A stretch of DNA of 53,428 nucleotides from a virus. A program made the position numbers and the translations under genes. Of the stretch, positions 33,200 to 43,653 are shown piece by piece; the first letter of the stretch is position 1; every line of letters starts with the position of its first letter. The stretch is from positions 1 through 53,428 of IMG/VR virus record IMGVR_UViG_3300031857_000258; one strand, 5' to 3'. The notes under the pieces were generated by a model, which was not told the origin of the DNA, made no database searches, and saw nothing but the letters and a program-made list of their open reading frames with translations.

Positions 33200-34934
33200 A
33201 CACAGCACCAACGATTTCATTGAAACTTACACCAGTGCGTACAGCAACAAAGTTCAATTGAATGTAATTAACTGAACGGGCTGGCTTGATGTAAATATCT
33301 CCGACAAACTTGTTGGCATCAATAACTTCAGGAGTATTATTTGTTGTATCGCAAACAACACGATAGTCATAGATACCACGGCGACCTTTAACGTCACGTA
33401 GGAACGGTTCAACTAGAGCAATAAATTGGGCACGTGTAAACTCATCGTTCAATTCGAACAATGCATACTTAGATGCCGTTGCAATAGCTTTTTCTAGAAC
33501 AATAAACAATCTACGAACATTAATACGATTGAATGCAGAAGGTTGTGTTACCAAAGTCTTATCACCATACAACATGGTTCCTTGACCTGGGAAGGACACA
33601 ACTGGGTTAACACCAACTGAATAGATGGCATCACGTTGTGCTTGTGTTGGATTCCATGCCAACTTAACAACGTTCTTGATTGCACCACGGTTTACGCCCG
33701 CTGGTGAGAACCAAGGGTCACGTGTCTGGTCTGTACGAACGCATAGTCCAGCAATGTCACCGTTCAATGGTATCCAACGATATACGTTGTTGTACTTGTC
33801 AAATTGGTATTTCCAACCAGAGTCAGCGACTGCATATGTTGATGCACGTGACAATGTTGTAACCCAAGAAGTGACGGAAGTTTCAGGAGTTGCACCACCA
33901 ACAATACCGGATTGTGGAGGAGACAAGAATGTTACACAATCTTTACGTGCAGAAGCAATAGAATCAATTGTATATTGTTGTACTGCTGTATAGTTAGATG
34001 CACCACCAGCGTCACCTGTAACAATCAAAGAAATGTCAACAACGTCTGGGTTTGTGAACTCCCCATAAGCGGTTTCATAATCTGCCGCTGACAAAGCTAA
34101 GTCTGAACCTAAACCAAGAGAAACCGTTGAACCGGTGTTAGCACCTGCCATGGAGCAACCAGAGAATTGCGTGTTTGCTGTTTGGCCCCATGAAGCAGAA
34201 GTGTTTGCAGGATCTACTGGACCTAATGCGTAAATATATTTCGATTGTTCACGCAAAACAGTTCTGTAGTAAGAAGTTGAACCGTCATCATTTGTAGCAT
34301 CAGATGCTTTTGAAAGATATGGGAACACTTCTAGAACGGTACCTTTTGCACCTTGGCTGAACAAACCGTCTTCGTCAACCACAACTAAGTGAATTTGGTC
34401 GTTTGCACCACCAGAAGTAGCAACATAATTAGATGTGCTTGGTGCCGCAGGGAAATATGATTTATAAGTCCAAGAAGTAAATGTTGTACCTGTTGCATTT
34501 GCATTTGTTGTGTTAGAATCCCAAATAGAAACTTTTAATGAGTTTCCTAATGCGCCTGGATAACGTGCAACAAATGATTGTGTATTAGAATCCACAATAT
34601 ATGTGGTATCATATACGTCAGTATTTTTAATTGTCAACGCTGTTGTTGTATTAGCACCAGCATTTTTAGATGTATTGTTGGCAGCACGTACAACTTGAAG
34701 ATTATTTCCATAAGCCAAGAAGTTGGCCGCTGAAAAGAATGAAGTTGCTGTGTTGCCGTTTGGTTGCCCAAACTTGTTAACTAAATCTGTTTCGTGTGAT
34801 ACGAGCGTTCTTTTTCCTACTGGTCCCCATTGAAATGGTCCAGCGAATGCACCGGCCGTAGTAGATACCGCAGGAACAACCGTAGTTAAGTCGACCTCGG
34901 ATACATTTACGCCTGGAGAAATCTGAAATGCCAT
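33198..34934 (-). CDS. gp18: Contractile tail sheath gp18
   Basis: 578 aa (T4: 659). ISPGVNVSEVDLTTVVPAVS and TTAGAFAGPFQWGPVGKRTL (residues 5-44) are the hallmark of the sheath N-terminus. The C-terminal GRRGIYDYRVVCDTTNNTPE and DANKFVGDIYIKPARSVNYI complete the core fold. A variable middle carries the outer domains. The late box is at 34983-34990; GGAGA precedes the ATG. Confidence 0.97.
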   Translation of the reverse strand: MAFQISPGVNVSEVDLTTVVPAVSTTAGAFAGPFQWGPVGKRTLVSHETDLVNKFGQPNGNTATSFFSAANFLAYGNNLQVVRAANNTSKNAGANTTTALTIKNTDVYDTTYIVDSNTQSFVARYPGALGNSLKVSIWDSNTTNANATGTTFTSWTYKSYFPAAPSTSNYVATSGGANDQIHLVVVDEDGLFSQGAKGTVLEVFPYLSKASDATNDDGSTSYYRTVLREQSKYIYALGPVDPANTSASWGQTANTQFSGCSMAGANTGSTVSLGLGSDLALSAADYETAYGEFTNPDVVDISLIVTGDAGGASNYTAVQQYTIDSIASARKDCVTFLSPPQSGIVGGATPETSVTSWVTTLSRASTYAVADSGWKYQFDKYNNVYRWIPLNGDIAGLCVRTDQTRDPWFSPAGVNRGAIKNVVKLAWNPTQAQRDAIYSVGVNPVVSFPGQGTMLYGDKTLVTQPSAFNRINVRRLFIVLEKAIATASKYALFELNDEFTRAQFIALVEPFLRDVKGRRGIYDYRVVCDTTNNTPEVIDANKFVGDIYIKPARSVNYIQLNFVAVRTGVSFNEIVGAV

Positions 34935-34982
34935 TTTACTCTCCTTGTTTTATATTGCTATTGGCAGTAATAACCTATAGTA

Positions 34983-34990
34983 TATTTATG
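34983..34990 (-). promoter_or_regulatory. Late promoter CATAAATA (gene 18)
   Basis: Late box variant 48 nt upstream of the gene 18 ATG, in the gene 17-18 gap. Confidence 0.6.
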
Positions 34991-35007
34991 AAATGGTGGT
35001 TTTATAG

Positions 35008-36672
35008 TTAACTCATGAAAAAAGCAGAAGGATTATCTTCTTCTTTTGTCATCCAAACATCACCACCCTCTACGATGTAATTTTTGTCAGTACCATCATC
35101 AAAGATACCAAAAGATGGCATTTCTTCATCCGATTGATTTAACATCTCCAACTGCATCTGTTTTCTCAAATCATGGTTGACAATCTCTTTAAAGTATTGT
35201 TGTGTTGTCATCCATGCAAACATAACCAAAGTCATCACAATGTCATCATTTGCACCTTCTTCAGCCTTGAAACTGTTGTGGCTTGACACAAAAGTTGTGA
35301 GTTGAGATATGGTATCAAAGTCATTAATAATTAACTTGTTATTTTCTATCAAAGTTTTGAGGTTGGAACAACCAATTCTCTTAACTTGTGGTGACATTTT
35401 CAAACCAAGCTGAATGCCACGACCAAAACCTGTACCCATTGCCTGTGCTTTTTTGTTTCCAGTCTCAATCTTGACCACGTTTTCATACTCAAGGTCTTGG
35501 TGGAGAGTGTCGGCAATTTGTGGTGTATTATTTATTTCTATTAAAACGTATGCATCGTTAAACAGTTTTGCTGTATTATAGATGACAGTTGGGAATAATA
35601 CTGGTGAAATGGAAGATGAGTTGTATTTGGCAACCTGACGGTATGGTATAGCCGAAACGTCAAATACCGAGAACGCAGAACCGTCCAAGTTTCTACCTTC
35701 CGCTGGATCAACTGTGATGGCATAGATATGGTCTGCCACACGTTCATCATCACCTTTGATCGGATACTCATAAACATCAAGCATCTCATGTTTGGCAACT
35801 GGTTCTTTGTACACCAATTGAGCCAGTTTGGAGCCAGAGATAAGTGTGTTTGTAGAACCCAAGAATTCACATTCAAACTCTTGTCTGAACTGTTCTTCTG
35901 AGGTGTTTTTAATGGTTTCTTCTTTCCATTTTTCATCACGACCTGGTACCATTGACCAGTGAATCTCAAATGTCTGGTAGCCGTTCTTCTTACCGATAGC
36001 ATCCATCCAGAGTTTGTAGAATAGATTCATACCGTTTGGAGTGGACACAATGATAATCTTGGTAGATTTACCTGATGAGATAACGGGGTAAACAGAGTTA
36101 AAGAACTCATTAGCAATGTTGGCTGGAACGAACGCAAATTCGTCTAAGAATACAATGTTAAATGCTCCTCCACGAACTGCTGAAGATGATGTGGATGCCG
36201 CAATAATTTTTGAACCGTTCTCTAGTTCTACGTTACCCTTGTTCCATGTCACCACACCTTGTTGGAGCCACATAGGGAGGTTTTCGTATGCTAGTTGATA
36301 CTTTGATAAAATGTCACGTGCTAGTGAACCTTTGTTAGCAAGAACGGCAATGTTTTGTGAATCTTGAAAGAGTGTTACCCAAAGAAGATATGCAACTGAT
36401 GTGGTTGTTTTACCGACCTGACGGGGACACTTGGTGATTGAGAACCGATTTTCATGGTATGTACGAATCATTTCTTTCTGAAAATCCCACATACGGAACG
36501 GCATCAGTCCCTCATCAACGTTAACAATTTTGATGTACTTCATTGCAAAGTACACAGGGTCTTTGGAACATATTATGTACTCATCAACTTCTTCCTGTGT
36601 ATATGCGTGTTCAACTCCGGCTCTTTTCAGTAACGGATTGTCACGGTAAGAATCTTTATTATTAATCGGCAT
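35008..36672 (-). CDS. gp17: Large terminase gp17
   Basis: 554 aa (T4: 610). ATPase: adenine/Q motif region MPFRMWDFQKEMIRTY (57-72), Walker A RQVGKTT (84-90), Walker B IVFLDE (173-178) and the coupling motif STPNG. Nuclease: TVDPAEGRNLDGSAF in the C-terminal half supplies the RNase H-fold acidic residues, with a further acidic patch in EEGANDDIV. It packages DNA through gp20. It overlaps gene 16 by 11 nt. Confidence 0.97.
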   Translation of the reverse strand: MPINNKDSYRDNPLLKRAGVEHAYTQEEVDEYIICSKDPVYFAMKYIKIVNVDEGLMPFRMWDFQKEMIRTYHENRFSITKCPRQVGKTTTSVAYLLWVTLFQDSQNIAVLANKGSLARDILSKYQLAYENLPMWLQQGVVTWNKGNVELENGSKIIAASTSSSAVRGGAFNIVFLDEFAFVPANIANEFFNSVYPVISSGKSTKIIIVSTPNGMNLFYKLWMDAIGKKNGYQTFEIHWSMVPGRDEKWKEETIKNTSEEQFRQEFECEFLGSTNTLISGSKLAQLVYKEPVAKHEMLDVYEYPIKGDDERVADHIYAITVDPAEGRNLDGSAFSVFDVSAIPYRQVAKYNSSSISPVLFPTVIYNTAKLFNDAYVLIEINNTPQIADTLHQDLEYENVVKIETGNKKAQAMGTGFGRGIQLGLKMSPQVKRIGCSNLKTLIENNKLIINDFDTISQLTTFVSSHNSFKAEEGANDDIVMTLVMFAWMTTQQYFKEIVNHDLRKQMQLEMLNQSDEEMPSFGIFDDGTDKNYIVEGGDVWMTKEEDNPSAFFMS

Positions 36673-37084
36673 TCTTCGCTTTTAATAGCTTCGATAGTTC
36701 TGAGGTTGAACCCACAAAAATTGCTTTGTCTACGTTGACACCAGAATCATTCTTCTTGATGTTCTTAAGTTCTCTAATAGTTTTTTGCATGACCATTAAT
36801 TTTTCGTTTGCTTCTGCCGTGTTCTTAATAAGAGTGGCAACCACTTCAAACGCACGTGGGTGTTCTGTCTCCGATGCAATTGCAAGGAGATGGTCGATTG
36901 CTTGATTACCTTTTACAACCAACTCTTTTAATGTTTGTCTAGATTCTTGATAATCACTGTCAAGGTCACCATCTAGGTTTTTGGTAACTTGTGATTCAAT
37001 CTTTGCAGGTAACTGTTCCGTTTTTTCTATAACGGTCGGTGTCACATCAAATATTTCAGTCATACTCTTTTCAAATTTTGACAT
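36662..37084 (-). CDS. gp16: Small terminase gp16
   Basis: 140 aa (T4: 164). SDYQESRQTLKELVVKGNQA, then IDHLLAIASETEHPRAFEVV and ATLIKNTAEANEKLMVMQKT are the central coiled-coil region of T4 gp16. The N-terminus FDVTPTVIE is the usual opening. It regulates gp17 and binds DNA for packaging initiation. Confidence 0.92.
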   Translation of the reverse strand: MSKFEKSMTEIFDVTPTVIEKTEQLPAKIESQVTKNLDGDLDSDYQESRQTLKELVVKGNQAIDHLLAIASETEHPRAFEVVATLIKNTAEANEKLMVMQKTIRELKNIKKNDSGVNVDKAIFVGSTSELSKLLKAKNAD

Positions 37085-37087
37085 AGT

Positions 37088-37729
37088 TTATGATATGGAA
37101 GATTTAAATACCATAAATCCTAATATTGGTGCTTCTGGCGGTGAAGGATCATTTGAGTTATTACGGAAGGTAATAATTGCAGAACCATTTTGTGGTGTTG
37201 CCGTAACATCATACAACGCCATTGTACCATTAGCGATATGTGCCACATACACCAAATCAGTATTAGTTATGAAACTGTTATTGAAGGTGAATGTATCTGA
37301 AAATTCAGCAGGAGTAATAGTGTTGAAAAGTGTTATTCTACCAGTCAAAGCATCGAGTGTTATTGGATCGGTTCTGGAACCAGTTTGTGTAACTTGACCA
37401 CCAGTGCCCGCTTTATAACCCATGCCAGTACTTGAAATCAATGAAGTTGATGTTATAACGTTTCCTGTGACAGTCAAATCACCAGCAAAAGTTCCAGTTG
37501 TGTTTGCAAGTGCAGAGTTTGCTTTTGCGAATGCGGCTTGAGCGTATATATCAACGGTGTTTGAAGAAGCATATGCAGAGTTTGCATGAATGTTGACGTA
37601 ATTTCGGAGAGTATCAACTCTAACACTGTTTGTTATAGATGATACTGTGTTAGAAACAGGAATTATGATATTTGCAGGTGTACTGGAAATATCATTCAAA
37701 TTTGGTAGTTGTGAAATCTTTTTTGACAT
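37088..37729 (-). CDS. Virion structural protein with KISQLP N-terminus
   Basis: 213 aa. MSKKISQLPNLNDISSTPAN is a short motif shared by many phage and prophage structural proteins. It is followed by AxANSAY repeats (NIHANSAYASSNTVDIYAQAAF) like those in the 1598-aa fibre. The C-terminal half is a beta-rich domain with LITNTDLVYVAHIANGTMAL. It lies between genes 15 and 16, where T4 has no such gene, but cyanophage-type relatives do. Probably a minor tail or whisker protein. Confidence 0.6.
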   Translation of the reverse strand: MSKKISQLPNLNDISSTPANIIIPVSNTVSSITNSVRVDTLRNYVNIHANSAYASSNTVDIYAQAAFAKANSALANTTGTFAGDLTVTGNVITSTSLISSTGMGYKAGTGGQVTQTGSRTDPITLDALTGRITLFNTITPAEFSDTFTFNNSFITNTDLVYVAHIANGTMALYDVTATPQNGSAIITFRNNSNDPSPPEAPILGFMVFKSSIS

Positions 37730-37732
37730 TTT

Positions 37733-38809
37733 TTATCCTATTAGAATGACTAATTCTTCATTGTCTTCTGTTAATATATCTTCTTCAATTTCCGTTACTA
37801 ATGGTTCAAATAGAACGGTTTCTGGGAATTCTGTTGTTTGTGTTGAGTATGTATAATTATTTGGTAACACAACATCAAATGGATTTGGTTGAACTTGTAT
37901 TGTAACCAACTTAGCAGGAGTTACTTCAAAAGAAGATGGAGTCCAAGTTGTATTGGTCACCAAGCCTTTAATTGGAGTTCCAGTTACAAAGTGTCCATTT
38001 AGACCATGTAATTCTAATTTTCTGGTGTCGGCATACCAAGATGATACTTTACCAGATGCTGTAGCCATATCATATGAATATCCCTGATACACAGTTTCTT
38101 CTATTTGAAAATTACCTAAACCACCTAAAGCCATATTGGCAATAGTGGTATTGTGGGACATTGAAGTGTCATCATATATATTTGTTATTGCCGTCTTAAC
38201 AATTTTTGGTTCTGTCACCGGACCATACAGATAACCTTTCACGGTGAAGGTTAGAGTCCATATGATGCTACGTACTTTCGAATTGTAATCACCTTCATAG
38301 TCAACTTCATTTGAAACGCTTTTCAAAATTATCGGTAGTTGTTTTACGATTCCCATTTCTGGAACCAAATTTACATTTACTGTATAATCTGGTGTAAAAT
38401 ATGGGAGGATTTTTTCCATCAACTGAGCGCCGTCTTCAATGTTACGGACATAAGCCAACAATGAAAAATCAAAATCAAAAGGTACTGGATTGTACACCGC
38501 CAAACTTGCACCTGTTTCTCCGCTATAAGAGGTGTTTTTCATGTTGGTGTTTAGTTTACGACCAGCATCATAACTCATGTTCGTCATTTCGAACGACATG
38601 ATTGGCAGTGTTACTTGAACTTTTTTGTCTAGGTTTGGATCACCTTCTAGGCGAGAAACATATTTTTCTTTTCCACCATAAACAATTGGAACTAAAAAAT
38701 GTTCCTGTTCGACACCATTGGAATCGTATCGTGCTAATTTAATATCATTGAAAAGGTTACCGAATGCGATAACAACCTTTCTGATTATTCTATGATATGC
38801 GTAACTCAT
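37733..38809 (-). CDS. gp15: Tail sheath stabiliser gp15
   Basis: 358 aa (T4: 272). MSYAYHRIIRKVVIAFGNLF and NDIKLARYDSNGVEQEHFLV then VTLPIMSFEMTNMSYDAGRK are gp15 signatures. The C-terminal extra part (from about residue 215) is beta-rich and ends acidic (EIEEDILTEDNEELVIL); it is absent in T4. gp15 forms the hexameric terminator ring of the tail tube and sheath. It overlaps gene 14 by 4 nt. Confidence 0.92.
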   Translation of the reverse strand: MSYAYHRIIRKVVIAFGNLFNDIKLARYDSNGVEQEHFLVPIVYGGKEKYVSRLEGDPNLDKKVQVTLPIMSFEMTNMSYDAGRKLNTNMKNTSYSGETGASLAVYNPVPFDFDFSLLAYVRNIEDGAQLMEKILPYFTPDYTVNVNLVPEMGIVKQLPIILKSVSNEVDYEGDYNSKVRSIIWTLTFTVKGYLYGPVTEPKIVKTAITNIYDDTSMSHNTTIANMALGGLGNFQIEETVYQGYSYDMATASGKVSSWYADTRKLELHGLNGHFVTGTPIKGLVTNTTWTPSSFEVTPAKLVTIQVQPNPFDVVLPNNYTYSTQTTEFPETVLFEPLVTEIEEDILTEDNEELVILIG

Positions 38810-39678
38810 GATGGTGTACCGAAAGGATTAGATTCTGATAAGTCCACAACATCATCAGCTTCAGTTTGTATCGAGAAGTTATCATACATTTCACGATCTT
38901 GTGGATCAGTCAATGGGTCAACTGCATTTGAAATAACAAAACGTGCATTGCTTGTATTACCAGTTAACAATTGGTTATTTGCAAATGTACCCAGAAGGTC
39001 CGTAACTTTAAGTGTACCTGTTGGACGATCCCAATATGCAACTGTGCCAGATACGCCAGATGTGTTTGCTGTGACCACTTCACCTAATGCAAAGTTGTTT
39101 GATGCTGTGTTCGCTGTTACCATTAATGTAACATTATATGCTTCTTGGAAAACCGTATCATCAACATTTGGAATGCCAGTGTCGATGGTTTCTTGTGAGT
39201 ATTTGAACTTCTCAAGTTCAAGTTTGTAGAAGTATGGATACTTGTTACCTAAAACATAAAAGGCTTCTGAATAATTAACATATTTTATTTCATACATTTC
39301 ACCATTTTGTGATAAGAATGGAATGTAAATCAAATCACCTTCTCTTGGCCTTTGATATGTTTGTGGCACCCAACGTGCAAACGAACGTTTGGAGACAATC
39401 ACCGACATGTTGTTACGAATTTCTAGTCCAAATTTGGAAAAGAACTCACGTTCACCTTCATAACCATCCACATTTGTTACGTATAATTCCAACGGATATG
39501 ATGCGTCAAACCTTTTTAATGGATCTTCACCATAAATTAAATCTCTGGCCGAGTCATTACTATTTGGAATGTAATAGCAATCTACACCATTAATTTTAAT
39601 GGTTTCAATCATCAAGTCTTCTATAAGTCTTTGCTCAGGACTTGAATTGTAGTTATTGAAATAGAGATTTGTTGCCAT
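38806..39678 (-). CDS. gp14: Neck protein gp14
   Basis: 290 aa (T4: 256). LYFNNYNSSPEQRLIEDLMI and the Y-I-P/D-L-I-Y-G-E-D-P segment (residues 35-55) are typical. LRNNMSVIVSKRSF-like strands and RPREGDLIYIPFLSQNGEMY complete the family pattern. It has a C-terminal extension with AVDPLTDPQDREMYDNFSIQ. With gp13 it closes the filled head and receives the tail. One base overlaps gene 13. Confidence 0.92.
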   Translation of the reverse strand: MATNLYFNNYNSSPEQRLIEDLMIETIKINGVDCYYIPNSNDSARDLIYGEDPLKRFDASYPLELYVTNVDGYEGEREFFSKFGLEIRNNMSVIVSKRSFARWVPQTYQRPREGDLIYIPFLSQNGEMYEIKYVNYSEAFYVLGNKYPYFYKLELEKFKYSQETIDTGIPNVDDTVFQEAYNVTLMVTANTASNNFALGEVVTANTSGVSGTVAYWDRPTGTLKVTDLLGTFANNQLLTGNTSNARFVISNAVDPLTDPQDREMYDNFSIQTEADDVVDLSESNPFGTPS

Positions 39679-40454
39679 TAGTTTAGATAAAACTCAACTG
39701 GTAGTTCATATTTGGATTGCATTTCAAGTTCCAAATTTTTGATTTCTTCTGTTGCTTCTTCAAAAATTTTATCACCATTTAATGTGACACCACCGGGTAG
39801 TTGCACACCTGCAAACTTTTTCAGGTTATTCCCCCAATTACGTTTAATAAGTGCTGTCGCATATTCTTTGAGCCAACGGTCATTCCAAACCGATGCATAT
39901 TGTGTAGAATCGATCATTGCATAACATTCGGCAATAACAACAGAACCTGCTTTGACTGCTGAACCCCAACCCCAATCACAATATAATTTTTGCATGTGTC
40001 GTTGATATCGAATTGGAACTTCACCAGTAAACATAATCTCTAGTGAACGTAGGTGTTGCATCGTAAGTGTATAGTTAACATAAGATGCAGAAGTAAAATC
40101 ATACAGTTCATTCAAACGAAGTTGATAACGAAGGTCAAACATGTTGTTCGTATTGATAGAATCGGAGAGTGGAAACACTCTTGTTACACCAACAATATTG
40201 ACCGAATTGTTGCCACTATCAAGTGTCACAGAAGGTGACATATTGATATATTTGTTATTAACATCCGTCTGTGTTATCGCTTTGATATAATATACCTTCT
40301 GTAACGCATCAAAATGGTAGTCTTGCCAGTATTGAAACGCATCATCGATACGGTCTTCAACCTGGTCGTCATCAACGTTGATTTCAATGGTTGGAAATCC
40401 CAATCTACGTAGGCAATATTCTTTGAACGTTTGTCTGTTTGTTACTGATGGCAT
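39678..40454 (-). CDS. gp13: Neck protein gp13
   Basis: 258 aa (T4: 309). MPSVTNRQTFKEYCLRRLGF and PTIEINVDDDQVEDRIDDAF then YWQDYHFD are a near-standard opening for gp13. NDRWLKEYATALIKRNWGNN and LKKFAGVQLPGGVTLNGDKI are the C-terminal signature. A GGGG ribosome site lies 6 nt before the ATG. Confidence 0.95.
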   Translation of the reverse strand: MPSVTNRQTFKEYCLRRLGFPTIEINVDDDQVEDRIDDAFQYWQDYHFDALQKVYYIKAITQTDVNNKYINMSPSVTLDSGNNSVNIVGVTRVFPLSDSINTNNMFDLRYQLRLNELYDFTSASYVNYTLTMQHLRSLEIMFTGEVPIRYQRHMQKLYCDWGWGSAVKAGSVVIAECYAMIDSTQYASVWNDRWLKEYATALIKRNWGNNLKKFAGVQLPGGVTLNGDKIFEEATEEIKNLELEMQSKYELPVEFYLN

Positions 40455-40471
40455 ATGTTTCCCCTATGGGA

Positions 40472-43144
40472 TTATTTATCTTCTGGTTTCAAGTGGTTTA
40501 TTTCACGCTTCAATTCATCAATTTGTTTCTGTTGCTCTTTAATTGCTTCAATCAATAAAGGTATTAATTTTTCGTATCGAACAGTAAAATATTTTTCATC
40601 AATGGGTGCTGGAACAACAATTTCAGGTTGTACTTTCTGTACTTCTTGTGCGGATACACCAACTTCAAGTTGATATTTGTAGCCAAGTGCTTGTGCAATA
40701 TTATTTGGATAATAAGTGAAACCATTTAATGTTTTGATTTTTTCAATTGCATTAACAATATTTGAAACTCTTGTTTTCAATCGATCATCGGAGTAAAATG
40801 CAGTTATGTTGTTGGTTGCTCTAATTTCACCTGTTGTTGCGCTTGCCGCAGTGCCCACACCAAGCGATGTAAGTTGAGGAGAAGTATTCGTAACTATACC
40901 AGCAGGTCCAATGGGTCCAATGGGTCCAATAGGTCCTTGACCGCCACCAGGTCCAATAGGTCCAATAGGTCCAATAGGTCCTTGTGGACCTGTAGGTCCT
41001 CTAGGTCCAATCGGTCCGATAGGTCCAATAGGTCCTTGACCGCCACCAGGTCCAATTGGTCCGATAGGTCCTTGTGGCCCGATAGGTCCGATAGGTCCAA
41101 TAGGTCCTTGACCGCCACCAGGTCCAATTGGTCCGATAGGTCCTTGTGGCCCGATAGGTCCGATAGGTCCAATAGGTCCTTGACCGCCACCAGGTCCAAT
41201 TGGTCCGATTGGTCCTTGTGGTCCTGTGGGGCCTCTAGGACCAATTGGTCCGATAGGTCCAATAGGTCCTTGACCGCCACCAGGTCCAATTGGTCCGATT
41301 GGTCCTTGTGGTCCTGTTGGACCAATAGCACCCAATACTGGATACCACGCTGTAAATGTATTACCTTCGTTAAATCGAACACTTAGTTTTGGTGTACTTG
41401 AATTTCGGTCAATCGCAAACATTGCACCATAAGAACCAGCGCCAGTTGCAGGATATTCTGAACCTAAACCAATATACCAAGAGTAGAATTGAGTTCCGCC
41501 AGTGCCAGGTCCGTTTGTACTACCTTGTACATAACGATATCCAAATCCGTATGATGGGTTTGTTGCGTCAAAAGCTGTTCTTGTACTATGGACACCACCC
41601 ATATTGTTGTACAAGTTTACAGCACTTATTCCGTTTAAAGTGGTCGCATCAAAAGATGCTGGTCCGATTGGTCCAATGGGTCCAATAGGTCCGATAGGTC
41701 CTTGGCCACCACCTGGTCCAATAGGTCCAATAGGTCCTTGTGGTCCTGTTGGTCCGATAGGTCCAATAGGACCAATAGGTCCGATGGGTCCTTGATTACC
41801 AATTGGTCCAATGGGTCCTTGTGGCCCAATTGGTCCAATGGGTCCGATAGGTCCTTGATTGCCGATAGGTCCTTGTGGTCCAATAGGTCCAATGGGTCCT
41901 TGTGGTCCTGTGGGGCCTCTAGGACCAATTGGTCCGATGGGTCCGATAGGTCCTTGACCTCCAATTGGTCCGATAGGTCCCTGTGGACCTGTTGGTCCAA
42001 TAGGTCCAATAGGTCCAATAGGTCCAATGGGTCCTTGATTTCCGATAGGTCCGATAGGTCCTTGTGGTCCAATGGGTCCGATTGGTCCGATGGGTCCTTG
42101 ATTTCCGATTGGTCCTTGTGGTCCTGAAACACCTTGATTGCCGATTGGTCCGATTGGTCCGATAGGTCCTTGTGGTCCAATAGGTCCAATTGGTCCGATG
42201 GGTCCTTGATTTCCGATAGGTCCTTGTGGTCCGATTGGCCCGATAGGTCCGATGGGTCCTTGTGGACCTGTTGCACCTCTTTGACCAGCAATCGTAATAG
42301 TCCAAGAAGATGCGGCTGTTGTGCCTAAGTTAAAATCTGCGGCAATTGCAAATGATGTGCCAGTGATTGTGACAACACCTTCGAAAAAGTTTGCGCCGGT
42401 GTTTGTTGCTCTTACACGATTTCCTGTTACAAAATTATGAAAAGTTGTATTAACAATTAGAGTAATTGTTCCCACACTTGCAGGCGTAGCATTCGTTGTT
42501 GATGTTACTGATGAACCTGGTCCAGTTGCACCAGTTGGTCCCTGTGGCCCAATAGGTCCGATAGGTCCGATAGGTCCTTGATTGCCAATAGGTCCGATTG
42601 GACCTTGTGGTCCGATTGGCCCAATTGGTCCAATAGGTCCGATTGGTCCTTGTGGTCCAGTGTTGCCGATAGGTCCTTGTGGCCCAATTGGTCCAATAGG
42701 TCCGATGGGTCCTTGATTGCCGATAGGTCCGATTGGACCTTGTGGACCTACAGGTCCAATGGGTCCTTGTGGTCCAATGGGTCCGATAGGTCCAATGGGT
42801 CCTTGTGGTCCAGTGTTGCCGATAGGTCCGATTGGACCTGTGGGTCCTGTTGGGCCTCTAGGTCCGATTGGTCCTTGTGGTCCAGTACCACCGATAGGAC
42901 CTTGTGGTCCAATGGGTCCAATAGGGCCGATGGGTCCTTGATTACCAATTGGTCCAATGGGTCCAGTAGGTCCTATCGGACCAATGGGTCCTGCTGGTCC
43001 TTGTGGTCCTGATGTGCCTGCTGGTCCCTGTGGTCCTGTTGCACCAAAACCTCCGGCACCAACCCATTGGCCATTAGCGGCAATCACATAAGTGTTGCCT
43101 ACTGTTAAGCCATTCTTAACTAAGAATGTATTTGCTGATGCCAA
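40472..43144 (-). CDS. Collagen-like tail fibre with S74 chaperone domain
   Basis: 890 aa starting at TTG 43144 with GGGAG 8 nt upstream. After about 30 residues, long Gly-Pro-Ile/Gly-X-Y arrays fill most of the chain and are interrupted by two globular inserts (about 210-290 and 515-620). The second insert contains [20 protein letters not shown]. The C-terminus from about 780 is a Peptidase_S74 intramolecular chaperone: [13 protein letters not shown] has the Ser/Lys cleavage dyad, followed by [22 protein letters not shown] and a C-terminal coiled coil. Probably a trimeric host-binding fibre whose tip chaperone cleaves itself off. The repeats make length changes by recombination likely. Confidence 0.88.
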   Translation of the reverse strand: MASANTFLVKNGLTVGNTYVIAANGQWVGAGGFGATGPQGPAGTSGPQGPAGPIGPIGPTGPIGPIGNQGPIGPIGPIGPQGPIGGTGPQGPIGPRGPTGPTGPIGPIGNTGPQGPIGPIGPIGPQGPIGPVGPQGPIGPIGNQGPIGPIGPIGPQGPIGNTGPQGPIGPIGPIGPIGPQGPIGPIGNQGPIGPIGPIGPQGPTGATGPGSSVTSTTNATPASVGTITLIVNTTFHNFVTGNRVRATNTGANFFEGVVTITGTSFAIAADFNLGTTAASSWTITIAGQRGATGPQGPIGPIGPIGPQGPIGNQGPIGPIGPIGPQGPIGPIGPIGNQGVSGPQGPIGNQGPIGPIGPIGPQGPIGPIGNQGPIGPIGPIGPIGPTGPQGPIGPIGGQGPIGPIGPIGPRGPTGPQGPIGPIGPQGPIGNQGPIGPIGPIGPQGPIGPIGNQGPIGPIGPIGPIGPTGPQGPIGPIGPGGGQGPIGPIGPIGPIGPASFDATTLNGISAVNLYNNMGGVHSTRTAFDATNPSYGFGYRYVQGSTNGPGTGGTQFYSWYIGLGSEYPATGAGSYGAMFAIDRNSSTPKLSVRFNEGNTFTAWYPVLGAIGPTGPQGPIGPIGPGGGQGPIGPIGPIGPRGPTGPQGPIGPIGPGGGQGPIGPIGPIGPQGPIGPIGPGGGQGPIGPIGPIGPQGPIGPIGPGGGQGPIGPIGPIGPRGPTGPQGPIGPIGPIGPGGGQGPIGPIGPIGPAGIVTNTSPQLTSLGVGTAASATTGEIRATNNITAFYSDDRLKTRVSNIVNAIEKIKTLNGFTYYPNNIAQALGYKYQLEVGVSAQEVQKVQPEIVVPAPIDEKYFTVRYEKLIPLLIEAIKEQQKQIDELKREINHLKPEDK
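40473..40480 (-). promoter_or_regulatory. Late promoter GATAAATA (gene 13 operon)
   Basis: Late box at the 3' end of the fibre gene, 19 nt upstream of the gene 13 ATG. It could drive genes 13 to 17. Confidence 0.65.
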
Positions 43145-43175
43145 GGTTCACTCTCCCCTAGGTGTATTATTCTTA

Positions 43176-43652
43176 TTATTTGTAAAAACCGGTTCTAACT
43201 AATTTAATTGTTAGTGGCTCGCTTGTTGTTGGTGTGAACAATAAATTCACAATGTTTGAATTGGACCTTGTTTTGCTTATATCTAAGTTTGCAGAAAAAG
43301 TACCGAGCGTTCTATTAAAAAGAGTACCTTGTTCGGTAGAATATACATCATCTTCATCTTGCATTACATATATTGTTGTGAACAAATATCTTCTGGTATC
43401 ACCCGAAGAACCGTCAACAATTACAGAGTATGTTGCCGCACGATAATCATCTGCATGAAAAGAATCAACAATGGTTACATTACCTGTTCTTGAAATTACA
43501 TTATTAGATGTTACAGAAAACGCACCACCAGAAACAAGACCACCCACATTTAGAACTCCCGTTACCGAGCCGTCACCAAAAAGGTTGAACTGCCCCACAT
43601 TTGTTGTGGGGGTTCCAATTATCAATGCATCAACTACCGCTTTATTACTCAT
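43176..43652 (-). CDS. Small structural protein beside the fibres
   Basis: 158 aa, beta-rich. NVGQFNLFGDGSVTGVLNVG, NVISRTGNVTIVDSFHADDY and RAATYSVIVDGSSGDTRRYL then FTTIYVMQDEDDVYSTEQGT. Such GNV/GxVTG strands recur in fibre-linked proteins of cyanophage-type phages. It is 1 nt from the 1079-aa gene and is probably a fibre joint or baseplate-attached protein. No ribosome site is clear, so coupling to the upstream gene is likely. Confidence 0.55.
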   Translation of the reverse strand: MSNKAVVDALIIGTPTTNVGQFNLFGDGSVTGVLNVGGLVSGGAFSVTSNNVISRTGNVTIVDSFHADDYRAATYSVIVDGSSGDTRRYLFTTIYVMQDEDDVYSTEQGTLFNRTLGTFSANLDISKTRSNSNIVNLLFTPTTSEPLTIKLVRTGFYK

Positions 43653-43653
43653 G

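Noticed and set aside
40874-43012. Long plus-strand open frames rich in Ser-Asn-Arg-Trp opposite the 890-aa fibre
   Set aside because: They are the other strand of the Gly-Pro-Ile repeat. Codons GGT-CCx-ATx lack stops on both strands, there is no ribosome site, and the low-complexity products match no protein.
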